11,165 nt of DNA from an uncultured Pseudomonadota bacterium. Its GTDB lineage: Bacteria; Pseudomonadota; Alphaproteobacteria; Rs-D84. The DNA lies in assembly GCA_947303165.1 (NCBI GenBank), contig CAMYXE010000007.1, forward strand, positions 1 through 11,165, read 5' to 3'. Both the position numbers and the translations under genes were made by a program. Shown here in pieces: positions 1 to 6,276 of this stretch. Each line of letters starts with the position of its first letter. Position 1 is the first letter of the stretch. The notes beneath the pieces are model-generated. The model saw only the letters and a program-made list of their open reading frames with translations, was not told the DNA's origin and did no database searches.

Positions 1-1346
1 ATTTCAACTTTGCTGTTGTAATTAAATGGGCATGATGACGAAGCGCCATTTGCACAACGTCCGCCTGATGGTGGTGTGCCGCAACCTTCGTATATACCAT
101 TAAAGCACGAATCTAACACACGTGCACAAACATTGTTATGTGCATAGCGGAATAAATCGTAGCCCCATGTTTCTGCCAATGTATCTTGGACTTCATCCGC
201 CGAAAATGATATCGCCGATCCAGTTATACCACTGATTGCATTGGCCATCGTGGTAATCGATCCGAACAAAGAATCATCGTCTATCTTAAGGATAGTATCG
301 GTATTCGATTTAACTTCGTCTGCCCTTGACGCCAGGGACGCCAAGATCTCCGATTCTGCGCCATCATGGTTGGCAACATTAAATCCATAAACACTTTCAT
401 TTCTGCAATATTCAGGCGATTGTGTACGCGAACATTCACTGGCCGTGTACAATCCATGATCCGCACACCATGTTCCAAATTCTGTCTCCGTTGCGGTTCC
501 ATTTTTGCTAGCTTCACGCCAAGAAGCGCAGTTCATAACTTTTTCCGCATCAGTCAAAGTAAATGCAGCACTGACATCCTTGCCCTTGTTAGCAATTAAC
601 AACGCCAATTCACCGGAAATTTTGATAAGTTCTTCGTTTGCAGATTCAAGTGCTGATTCCGCCTCAGCGAACGCCTTGACACGACCAGCACACGCACAAC
701 GACGTTGCGCTTCACTACGTGCGGTGCAGATTTCATCCATACATGTATAGTATGATTCCAAACATGTGCTATATGCATCCGCTGAAATTAAACCCGTTGT
801 AGAATCTATGATATTGGAATAATTCCCTGTATAAAGCTTATTCGACAAATATGTATAATATGTGCTATTGGTGCTCTTGCTGCCACGGATAACTTCACCC
901 GTCACCCCCACACGTGACGACGATGTTGCCGCACGCGCACGAACGTTTCGTGTTGATTTACCACGCGATACAACACTGCGTGTTGTCGGAACTGCCTTGG
1001 CCGAACGCGCAACTACACCACGAGAAACATTGCTCTTAGCGCTTGCGGTATTAGTATTTGTCCGGGATGCAACATTACGTGTTGCGACACCGCGCGAAGA
1101 GCTGTTTGCTGGCGTGGCATTACTGGTCGGACGTGCGGTCGCCGCCGCGTTACCACGCGGGCTGGTTCGCCCAGACGCACGTCCAGATTGCGTATTTTGA
1201 ACCTCGTTCACCATTGCTGGTGCAATCGGGTCTGCCAAAACTGCACGCATCGACAACAAAGTCGAACAAACAAAAAATGCCCCCGCCAATAAAAACACCG
1301 TACCAAGTGCATTTTTACAAATTTTTCCAATAGAACGGCTATTCAT
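1..1346 (-). CDS. Large Cys-rich exported protein, 3' end beyond the window
   Basis: An uninterrupted minus-strand frame of 448 codons runs from ATG 1346 to the left edge, where it is still open. Residues 1-38 look like a long signal peptide or membrane anchor: a basic start, a hydrophobic core at about 14-33, and a likely cleavage after VLA (36-38). Residues 50-150 are a basic low-complexity linker rich in Arg, Ser, Thr, Asn and Ala, with loose repeats of SRG and TRNV (around 84-95, 108-113, 127-135). The rest holds 14 cysteines (195, 202, 207, 217, 219, 273, 294, 305, 314, 407, 414, 422, 431, 439), which suggests disulfides in the periplasm or at the surface. Residues 222-255 look helical. 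The start is supported by AGGAG at 1354-1358, 7 bases away, and by an upstream promoter. I do not recognise the family. A surface or secreted protein is inferred from the signal, linker and cysteines only. Confidence 0.85.
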   Translation of the reverse strand, partial: MNSRSIGKICKNALGTVFLLAGAFFVCSTLLSMRAVLADPIAPAMVNEVQNTQSGRASGRTSPRGNAAATARPTSNATPANSSSRGVATRNVASRTNTNTASAKSNVSRGVVARSAKAVPTTRSVVSRGKSTRNVRARAATSSSRVGVTGEVIRGSKSTNSTYYTYLSNKLYTGNYSNIIDSTTGLISADAYSTCLESYYTCMDEICTARSEAQRRCACAGRVKAFAEAESALESANEELIKISGELALLIANKGKDVSAAFTLTDAEKVMNCASWREASKNGTATETEFGTWCADHGLYTASECSRTQSPEYCRNESVYGFNVANHDGAESEILASLASRADEVKSNTDTILKIDDDSLFGSITTMANAISGITGSAISFSADEVQDTLAETWGYDLFRYAHNNVCARVLDSCFNGIYEGCGTPPSGGRCANGASSSCPFNYNSKVE

Positions 1347-1389
1347 ATATACTCTCCTGCATCTCTAGAAAATGCCCAAAATCAGACAC

Positions 1390-1421
1390 TTTCACGGTGT
1401 GAAACAATATTGAATCACACC
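1390..1421 (-). promoter_or_regulatory. Overlapping inverted repeats in the leader of the Cys-rich gene
   Basis: Read on the minus strand, GGTGTGA (1421-1415) pairs exactly with TCACACC (1402-1396), and the 8 central bases CAATATTG are themselves palindromic. A second hairpin, TTTCAC-ACC-GTGAAA (1404-1390), uses part of the same right arm, so the two exclude each other in RNA. The element lies just downstream of the predicted transcription start. It could be a repressor operator or a switching RNA leader; the sequence alone does not decide. Confidence 0.45.
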
Positions 1422-1434
1422 ATTACTCTTATGC

Positions 1435-1463
1435 ATTATAACATTTTTTGCTATGCGTGTAAA
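1435..1463 (-). promoter_or_regulatory. Promoter of the Cys-rich exported protein gene
   Basis: On the minus strand, TTTACA (1463-1458) and a perfect TATAAT (1440-1435) are 17 bases apart. Transcription would start near 1428, giving a leader of about 80 bases before ATG 1346. This is the best sigma-70-type match in the gap. Confidence 0.7.
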
Positions 1464-1489
1464 CAAGAAAACCCGCCATGGAGACGGGT
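1461..1489 (-). terminator. Intrinsic terminator after the LEA-like gene
   Basis: The arms ACCCG (1489-1485) and CGGGT (1475-1471) enclose a 9-base loop and are followed on the minus strand by the T-rich run TTTCTTGTTT (1470-1461). It lies about 22 bases past the stop of the 1511-1996 gene. A T6 run on the other side (1491-1496) means it could also work on plus-strand transcripts. Its T tract overlaps the -35 box of the next gene. Confidence 0.55.
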
Positions 1490-1510
1490 ATTTTTTGAAT
1501 AAAAAGTTTT

Positions 1511-1996
1511 TTATTTAAAACTTTCTTTGATTGCCTTGCCAGTTTCTTTAAAATCTTGTCCTGTCTGCTTTGCGGCTTCGGTAATTTCTTTGATGTGTGC
1601 CTTGCTTTCTGCTTTTACAGCCTTGGCTTGTTCTTTTGCCTCTTTTGCGATTGCCTTGCCTTCTTCTTTTGCGGTCTTGGCATCTTCTTTTGCTGTTTCG
1701 GCCGCTTCTTTGGCAGAATCTATAACTTCGTCTTTATGTTCTGTGATATATTTTTTAACAAACTTGGCACATTTGGAAGACAATGACGAAATATTTTCAG
1801 ACAAACATCCCATCATTGTTTGTGAACCGATTACCATTTCTGGACATATAGCAGTTAATTCATCGGTATTGCACGCCTGTTCCAATGTTGCGGGCTCCGA
1901 TTTTTTACCAAACCCCAACTTTTCCCAAAAACCAGCATTTGCCCCCGAAATCGTGGTCGTTGCGACAATTAAACCAAGTGTAAAGATTTTTTTCAT
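1511..1996 (-). CDS. Exported protein with four-Cys module and LEA-like 11-residue repeats
   Basis: This 161-residue protein begins MKKIF and has a clear signal peptide cut after ANA (residues 19-21). Residues 42-76 hold four cysteines (42, 51, 64, 76) in an arrangement resembling the Cys-rich repeat of the GLG1/FGF-receptor type (PF00839). From 95 to 160 there are six consecutive 11-residue units rich in Ala, Lys and Glu (95-105, 106-116, 117-127, 128-138, 139-149, 150-160); the last position is D, I, V, I, F, F. This is the period seen in LEA group 3 and synuclein-like amphipathic helices, so the tail is probably a long helix that is charged on one face. The frame is open up to an ATG at 2038, but that codon sits in the predicted -10 box, whereas AAAGGAAGG at 2002-2010 fits ATG 1996. 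A role in the periplasm, in membrane association or in stress protection is inference only. Confidence 0.85.
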   Translation of the reverse strand: MKKIFTLGLIVATTTISGANAGFWEKLGFGKKSEPATLEQACNTDELTAICPEMVIGSQTMMGCLSENISSLSSKCAKFVKKYITEHKDEVIDSAKEAAETAKEDAKTAKEEGKAIAKEAKEQAKAVKAESKAHIKEITEAAKQTGQDFKETGKAIKESFK

Positions 1997-2001
1997 TTTG
2001 G

Positions 2002-2010
2002 CCTTCCTTT
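2002..2010 (-). promoter_or_regulatory. Ribosome binding site that fixes the start at 1996
   Basis: AAAGGAAGG on the minus strand lies 5 bases before ATG 1996. It selects the start that exposes a normal signal peptide, rather than the longer frame from 2038. Confidence 0.7.
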
Positions 2011-2033
2011 GTTTTGTTGATTTATATGCCTTA

Positions 2034-2063
2034 ATCATAGGAAAAAAATATCACCTTGGTCAA
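2034..2063 (-). promoter_or_regulatory. Promoter of the LEA-like gene
   Basis: TTGACC (2063-2058) and TATGAT (2039-2034) are separated by 18 bases on the minus strand. Transcription would begin near 2027, leaving a leader of about 30 bases. It is divergent from, and only 8 bases away from, the -35 box of the plus-strand barrel gene. Confidence 0.6.
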
Positions 2064-2071
2064 TCTTATTA

Positions 2072-2099
2072 TTGCAAAAAAAGTTCCTATGCGTATAAT
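2072..2099 (+). promoter_or_regulatory. Promoter giving a leaderless mRNA for the PagL-like gene
   Basis: TTGCAA (2072-2077), a 16-base spacer and a perfect TATAAT (2094-2099) precede ATG 2108. Transcription is expected at about 2106-2107, so the message would begin at or within two bases of the start codon. No Shine-Dalgarno sequence is present before the ATG, which agrees with leaderless translation. Confidence 0.65.
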
Positions 2100-2107
2100 T
2101 TGCCATC

Positions 2108-2665
2108 ATGAGGAAAATATTCACAGCATTTTTGCTATCATCGTTGTTCGGTTCGGCGATTGCTGAAAACAACGTTATGTTCGGTCCAAACGAAATAAAC
2201 GCCTTCTCCATTTTTGTTGGACACGGCACAGGAATGGGACCAATGTCAAAAATTGTAAATCCAACCGCATGGAAATGGGTGCCAATGGATTTGGTAATGC
2301 TTGGCTATAGTCAACCAATTACTATATTCCGCTTGCCAGCGCGTATGAATTTAAATTTCATACAAAATTTTGCATATGGTTCGGAATACGATCTGGACTT
2401 TATGGGGGTCGGAATTACATGGGATGTAGCATTGTTTAGTTGGCGTGGCTTTTACGTTGGTGGCGGAATCGGGCCGTTTTGCCGCGACGACATAGACAGA
2501 TGGGTTGGAAGTCGCGTGCTTTTTGGTGAAAGATTTTTCATTGGGAAAAATATTGGTAACAGTTTCCGTGCAGAATTATTTACAACGCACTTTTCCAATG
2601 GTGATTTCGCCGCACCAAATCGTGGATTTAATTTCGCGGGTCTTGCATTGAATTACAGTTTTTAA
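2108..2665 (+). CDS. PagL-like lipid A 3-O-deacylase family outer-membrane protein
   Basis: The 185-residue protein has a signal peptide cut after AIA (17-19) and then alternating hydrophobic strands, ending in a C-terminal Phe as expected of a BAM-inserted beta barrel. The C-terminal segment HFSNGDFAAPNRGFN (161-175) matches the active-site region of PagL-type acyloxyacyl hydrolases (PF09411), with His161 and Ser163 in the catalytic spacing. The position of the catalytic Glu of Pseudomonas PagL (14 residues after the His) is Asn175 here; I believe Asn is common in divergent family members. If active, it would remove the 3-O acyl chain of lipid A in the outer membrane. The length is close to that of mature-plus-signal PagL proteins. 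It is monocistronic, with its own promoter and terminator. Family placement is fairly sure; activity is not. Confidence 0.8.
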   Translation: MRKIFTAFLLSSLFGSAIAENNVMFGPNEINAFSIFVGHGTGMGPMSKIVNPTAWKWVPMDLVMLGYSQPITIFRLPARMNLNFIQNFAYGSEYDLDFMGVGITWDVALFSWRGFYVGGGIGPFCRDDIDRWVGSRVLFGERFFIGKNIGNSFRAELFTTHFSNGDFAAPNRGFNFAGLALNYSF

Positions 2666-2684
2666 AATTTAAAAAATTATATAT

Positions 2685-2717
2685 AAAAAAACGCCCCGAA
2701 GGGCGTTTTATTTTTTT
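2685..2717. terminator. Bidirectional intrinsic terminator between converging genes
   Basis: A 9-base-pair stem (2688-2696 with 2701-2709, GC core CGCCC/GGGCG) closes a CGAA loop. It is followed by T7 on the plus strand (2711-2717) and by a run of T on the minus strand (2691-2685). It ends both the PagL-like gene and ppdK. The ppdK stop codon lies inside the plus-side T tract. Confidence 0.9.
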
Positions 2718-5376
2718 AGTTCTTGCGCGGGAACTTAACCGCTGCCTGGGCCGCCGCCAAACGTGCAATTGGCACGCGGAACGGACTGCACGACACCGAA
2801 TTAAATCCGCATTTATGGAAGAATTCGATCGAGTCTGGATCACCGCCATGTTCACCACACACCCCAAGGTGTATCTTGTCGCCCTTGGTTGCGCGTGCTT
2901 TTGCAACAGCATCTTTAATCAACAAACCAACACCCAATTGGTCAACCGATGCAAATGGATCGGCAACATAAACACCACGGGCACGATATTCTTCCAAGAT
3001 TTTACCGGTATCATCACGTGACATACCCAACGTTGTTTGCGTCAAATCGTTTGTTCCAAATTCAAAGAATTCGCAACTTTCTGCAATTTCATTTGCCAAA
3101 ACCGCCGCACGTGGCAATTCAATCATTGAACCGACTGTGTATTCAATGCTTTCGCCTGTTTCAGCAAACAACGCACTTGCGGTTGCATCAATAACAGTTT
3201 TAACAATGTCGACTTCCTTCTTGGAACCAACCAGTGGGACCTCGATTTCTGGATGAACGGAAACACCCGCTTTCTTACATTCCAATGCCGCCGAAAGAAT
3301 TGCACGTGTCTGCATTTCACAGATTTCTGGATATGTAATGGCAAGTCTGCAACCACGATGACCCAACATTGGATTTTGTTCATGCAATGCTTCGGCACGC
3401 GCTTTAACAAATTCCACTGGTTTGCCAATGTGTTCTGCCAATTCTGCCATATCTGCTTCGGTATGTGGCAAGAATTCATGTAATGGCGGATCAATTAAAC
3501 GAATCGTCACTGGCAGACCGTCCATAATCTTGAACAATTCAACAAAGTCGGCCTTCTGATACGGCAACAATTTTGCCAATGCCGCGCGACGACCATCTTC
3601 GTCTTCGGCCAAAATCATTTCACGCATATCTTGGATACGCGCCGGGTCAAAGAACATGTGTTCTGTACGTGCAAGTCCAATACCTTCGGCACCAAAGTCA
3701 CGCGCTTGTTTTGCATCTTTTGGTGTTTCAGCATTTGCCTTGACCGTAAGTGTCTTGATTTCATCAACCCATTTCATCAATGTGCCAAAATTACCAGTCA
3801 ATTCTACAGATACTGTCGGAACGGCACCTGCAATAATTTGACCTTTTGCACCATCAATAGAAACCCAATCGCCTTCGGCAATTGTGACGCCCGATGTTGT
3901 CTTCATTGTTTTGGTTTCGTAATCAATTTTAATATCTGGTGAACCTGAAACACATGGCGTTCCCATACCGCGCGCAACCACCGCCGCGTGTGATGTCATA
4001 CCGCCGCGTGCAGTAATAACACCTTGGGCTGCGTTCATACCCGCAATATCTTCGGGTGATGTTTCGATACGAATAAGCATAACTTTCTTGCCTTCGGATG
4101 CCCATTTTTCTGCGTCTTCGGCATTAAATACTGCCTGACCTACGGCCGCACCTGGGGATGCTGGCAAACCGGTCGCGATAACCTTCTTTTCTGCCTTTGG
4201 ATCCAACATTGGGTGCAACAAGTGATTCAATTGGTCGGCACCAACGCGCAATATTGCTTCTTCTTTGGTTAACAATCCTTCGTTCACCATTTCAACCGCC
4301 ATACGAACCGCCGCCGCCGCCGTACGTTTACCGTTACGGCATTGCAACATCCAAAGTTTACCATGCTCGATTGTAAATTCCATATCTTGCATGTCTTTGT
4401 AATGCTTTTCCAACTTTTCACGAACATCGCAAAGTTCTTTATAAACATTCGGCATCGCTTCTTCTAATGAAGTCCGGCCAGAATCATCTTTGCTCATTGG
4501 TTGTGGTGTACGAATACCGGCCACAACGTCTTCACCCTGGGCATTAATCAAGTATTCGCCATAGTATTTATTTTCACCCGTTGCTGGGTCGCGGCTGAAA
4601 CATACACCTGTCGCGCTGTCATCACCAGAATTACCAAATACCATCGCTTGAACATTCACCGCTGTTCCCCAATCACCTGGGATATTGTTCAATTTACGAT
4701 ATGTGATGGCCTTTTTGCTCATCCACGAACCAAACACCGCACCAATACCCAATTTCAATTGTTCCCATGGATCTTGTGGGAAAACTTTACCAATTTTGAC
4801 ACCGATTTCTTTGAATTTTTCGACCAAATCTTTCAAATCATCAGCAGTTAATTCTGTATCAACCTTATAACCTTTGTCTTCTTTCATACGTTCCAAGGTG
4901 TGTTCGAACAAATCAATATCTGCACCCAACACAACGTCGCTGAACATCATGATAAAACGACGATACGAATCATATGCAAAACGTTCATTGCCAGAAATTT
5001 TTGCTAATGCTTTAACTGTTTCGTCATTAAGTCCCAAATTTAACACGGTATCCATCATACCAGGCATAGAAACACGCGCCCCGGAACGAACAGACACCAA
5101 CAATGGGTTTTCCATATCGGCAAATTTTTTACCCATAATCTTTTCAATATGTGCGATACCGTCACGAACTTGATCCATCAAATCGGATGGATATGTTTGA
5201 TTATTGTCATAGTAGTATGTGCAAACTTCTGTTGTGACAGTAAAGCCGGCGGGCACTGGCAATCCAACCAAATTCATTTCGGCCAAGTTAGCACCCTTGC
5301 CCCCAAGCAAATTACGCATATCTGCGCGACCTTCGGCACTGCCGTTACCGAAAGTGTAAACCCATTTATTACTCAT
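2716..5376 (-). CDS. ppdK: Pyruvate, phosphate dikinase
   Basis: This cytoplasmic enzyme interconverts pyruvate, ATP and phosphate with phosphoenolpyruvate, AMP and pyrophosphate (EC 2.7.9.1). It can drive gluconeogenesis or, in reverse, pyrophosphate-linked glycolysis. The 886 residues match the usual length. In order: an N-terminal ATP-grasp-type nucleotide domain (1 to about 350, with GGKGANL at 25-31 and the SVRSGA segment around Arg97), the swivelling phosphohistidine domain with GGMTSHAAVVARGMG (458-472, catalytic His463), and the C-terminal PEP/pyruvate TIM barrel with GLARTEHMFF (567-576, Arg570), RLIDPPLHEFLP (626-637), Glu753, ND at 776-777 and GVCGEHGGDP (838-847, catalytic Cys840). 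All key residues are present. The frame is open 20 codons further upstream to 5436, but MSNKWVYTFGNG at 5376 is the family start and has AAGGAG 5 bases upstream. It appears to be transcribed alone. Confidence 0.98.
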   Translation of the reverse strand: MSNKWVYTFGNGSAEGRADMRNLLGGKGANLAEMNLVGLPVPAGFTVTTEVCTYYYDNNQTYPSDLMDQVRDGIAHIEKIMGKKFADMENPLLVSVRSGARVSMPGMMDTVLNLGLNDETVKALAKISGNERFAYDSYRRFIMMFSDVVLGADIDLFEHTLERMKEDKGYKVDTELTADDLKDLVEKFKEIGVKIGKVFPQDPWEQLKLGIGAVFGSWMSKKAITYRKLNNIPGDWGTAVNVQAMVFGNSGDDSATGVCFSRDPATGENKYYGEYLINAQGEDVVAGIRTPQPMSKDDSGRTSLEEAMPNVYKELCDVREKLEKHYKDMQDMEFTIEHGKLWMLQCRNGKRTAAAAVRMAVEMVNEGLLTKEEAILRVGADQLNHLLHPMLDPKAEKKVIATGLPASPGAAVGQAVFNAEDAEKWASEGKKVMLIRIETSPEDIAGMNAAQGVITARGGMTSHAAVVARGMGTPCVSGSPDIKIDYETKTMKTTSGVTIAEGDWVSIDGAKGQIIAGAVPTVSVELTGNFGTLMKWVDEIKTLTVKANAETPKDAKQARDFGAEGIGLARTEHMFFDPARIQDMREMILAEDEDGRRAALAKLLPYQKADFVELFKIMDGLPVTIRLIDPPLHEFLPHTEADMAELAEHIGKPVEFVKARAEALHEQNPMLGHRGCRLAITYPEICEMQTRAILSAALECKKAGVSVHPEIEVPLVGSKKEVDIVKTVIDATASALFAETGESIEYTVGSMIELPRAAVLANEIAESCEFFEFGTNDLTQTTLGMSRDDTGKILEEYRARGVYVADPFASVDQLGVGLLIKDAVAKARATKGDKIHLGVCGEHGGDPDSIEFFHKCGFNSVSCSPFRVPIARLAAAQAAVKFPRKN

Positions 5377-5381
5377 GGTGT

Positions 5382-5387
5382 CTCCTT
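5382..5387 (-). promoter_or_regulatory. Ribosome binding site that fixes the ppdK start
   Basis: AAGGAG on the minus strand lies 5 bases before ATG 5376, while the upstream in-frame ATG at 5436 has no such site. Together with the family N-terminus this sets the start. Confidence 0.85.
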
Positions 5388-5408
5388 TATTGTTATTTTG
5401 CCGGAATA

Positions 5409-5436
5409 TTTTTAAAGAAAATTCCAAAGAATGCAA
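5409..5436 (-). promoter_or_regulatory. Weak candidate promoter for ppdK
   Basis: TTGCAT (5436-5431) and TAAAAA (5414-5409) lie 16 bases apart on the minus strand. Both boxes are poor matches. It is only the best candidate I could find near the start. Confidence 0.25.
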
Positions 5437-5492
5437 CGAAAAAACGAAAAAATTGAAAGTTAATTTAATTTTTTTTCATTTTTTCTCTTTTA

Positions 5493-5524
5493 CGATTTGT
5501 AAATCGCGATATTTCTGGTATAAT
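5493..5524 (+). promoter_or_regulatory. Extended -10 promoter with palindrome over the -35 region
   Basis: TGG-TATAAT (5516-5524) is a perfect -10 box with the TG extension. TTGTAA (5497-5502) lies 16 bases upstream. The palindrome CGATTT-GT-AAATCG (5493-5506) covers the -35 box and could be an operator. Transcription should start near 5531, reading towards the exported-protein gene at 5704. Confidence 0.6.
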
Positions 5525-5542
5525 ATTCGTATCAGGAAATTG

Positions 5543-5620
5543 ATGTATCGTCTGCAATATGTCAACAACGGTGTGTTGTTTTGGTGTGTTTTCGTGGCCG
5601 GTATGTCAGAGGAGATATAA
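5543..5620 (+). CDS. Possible 25-residue hydrophobic peptide
   Basis: An ATG lies about 12 bases after the predicted start of the 5493-5524 promoter, preceded by AGGA (5534-5537) 5 bases away. It opens a 25-codon frame with a hydrophobic middle (GVLFWCVFVAGM, residues 10-21) and an acidic end. It could be a single-pass membrane micropeptide or a leader peptide, or the stretch may simply be an untranslated RNA. No family is recognised. The case rests on promoter, ribosome site and spacing only. Confidence 0.35.
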   Translation: MYRLQYVNNGVLFWCVFVAGMSEEI

Positions 5621-5645
5621 ATATACATTCAACAATATTTGTAAT

Positions 5646-5674
5646 TTGCAAATGTCGTCTGAATGTGATATCAT
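5646..5674 (+). promoter_or_regulatory. Proximal promoter of the tail-fibre-like gene
   Basis: TTGCAA (5646-5651), a 17-base spacer and TATCAT (5669-5674) would start transcription near 5681, leaving a leader of about 22 bases that contains the GGGAG ribosome site (5691-5695) of the gene at 5704. Confidence 0.6.
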
Positions 5675-5703
5675 AGTGTAAGAAAGGTAAGGGAGACGAG
5701 ACC

Positions 5704-6243
5704 ATGTATTTATCGCGAGGAATGAGATTATTTGCTCTCTGTGCGTTATTGGTAACGGCACCCAGTTTTGCGTTTGGAACAGAAGATCCTAATGGCATGG
5801 TGTTGACCAGTAAGAAATACGTACTTGACGAACTTGACAACAAGCAAGACAAGATTACGTTCAGCGCAACGAACAAAGTTGTCATAACTCCAACTCAGGA
5901 TGGCGGGGCTACTGGTGAACGTAATATAGCAACCACGGGGACAGGCATTACGGATTTGGCAAGTGGTTCTGCGACGGGGGCCGATTATATTCCAACGGCT
6001 TATGCCGTGAAAGAGGCTATCGGAACCGCGACAACTGGGATGATCACTGATGTTTCTGGGAAACAAAATAAACCGAACGCCACAGGTGCAACCGCAGCGG
6101 CAGGTAAAGTCTTGATGTATGGCGGAAATAGTTTTGATACAGATGTCACCGCGGCTTATGTCAAGGTTCCCGTTGCGTCTGGCGATCCGAATGCGGCAAA
6201 TGCTTCGGCCCCAACGAATTTCGTATCAATATGGATTGAATAA
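5704..6243 (+). CDS. Small exported protein with tail-fibre-like repeats
   Basis: The 179-residue product has a signal peptide (hydrophobic core about 9-23, likely cleavage near SFA-FG). The mature part is rich in Thr, Ala, Gly and Asn and poor in Cys. Two related units can be seen: VLTSKKYVLDELDNKQDK (33-50), and a longer one from YIPTAYAVKEAI (95-106) to GKQNK (119-123). The pattern of a short YV or YAV helix followed by KQ-D/N-K resembles beta-helical phage tail-fibre and trimeric surface proteins, so an extended surface fibre is plausible. The ATG at 5704 has GGGAG 8 bases upstream and gives the full signal peptide; the next ATG (residue 7) has a poorer site. It has its own promoter and terminator. 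I cannot name a family or function; a phage remnant is possible, but no other phage genes are present. Confidence 0.8.
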   Translation: MYLSRGMRLFALCALLVTAPSFAFGTEDPNGMVLTSKKYVLDELDNKQDKITFSATNKVVITPTQDGGATGERNIATTGTGITDLASGSATGADYIPTAYAVKEAIGTATTGMITDVSGKQNKPNATGATAAAGKVLMYGGNSFDTDVTAAYVKVPVASGDPNAANASAPTNFVSIWIE

Positions 6244-6249
6244 GAAATT

Positions 6250-6276
6250 GACCAGCGAATTACTGGTCTTTTTTTT
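6250..6276 (+). terminator. Intrinsic terminator of the tail-fibre-like gene
   Basis: GACCAG (6250-6255) pairs with CTGGTC (6263-6268) over a 7-base loop and is followed by T8 (6269-6276). It starts 6 bases after the stop codon at 6241-6243. The minus-strand thioesterase gene ends within its T tract, but that side has no T run. Confidence 0.9.

Larger units (their letters stand above)
5377..5703. other. Intergenic region between ppdK and the tail-fibre-like gene
   Basis: These 327 bases separate divergent genes. They hold a very AT-rich part (about 5408-5490, long A and T runs), two plus-strand promoters (5493-5524 and 5646-5674), a possible 25-codon gene and small hairpins such as AACAAC-GGTGT-GTTGTT near 5564-5580. 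No tRNA or known riboswitch was recognised. Confidence 0.7.

Noticed and set aside
862..1200. Arg- and Ala-rich plus-strand frame of 112 codons
   Set aside because: Antisense of the low-complexity linker of the Cys-rich gene. The opposite frame is open across the whole 1.3 kb and starts with a signal peptide.
1396..1421. CRP/FNR site
   Set aside because: Half sites TGTGA and TCACA are 12 bases apart instead of 6, and the site is downstream of the promoter.
1997..2038. 14-codon extension of the LEA-like protein
   Set aside because: The ATG at 2038 lies in the -10 box, and the extension would put a charged stretch before the signal peptide.
1527..2111. Plus-strand frame of 194 codons opposite the LEA-like gene
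   Set aside because: It is the antisense shadow of the Lys/Ala/Glu repeats. The minus frame has a signal peptide, ribosome site, promoter and terminator, and this one has none.
5377..5436. 20-codon N-terminal extension of ppdK
   Set aside because: No ribosome site at 5436. The family N-terminus and a good AAGGAG point to ATG 5376.
5408..5490. AT-rich stretch as replication origin or curved-DNA element
   Set aside because: No DnaA boxes or repeated iterons were seen; long A and T runs alone are not enough.
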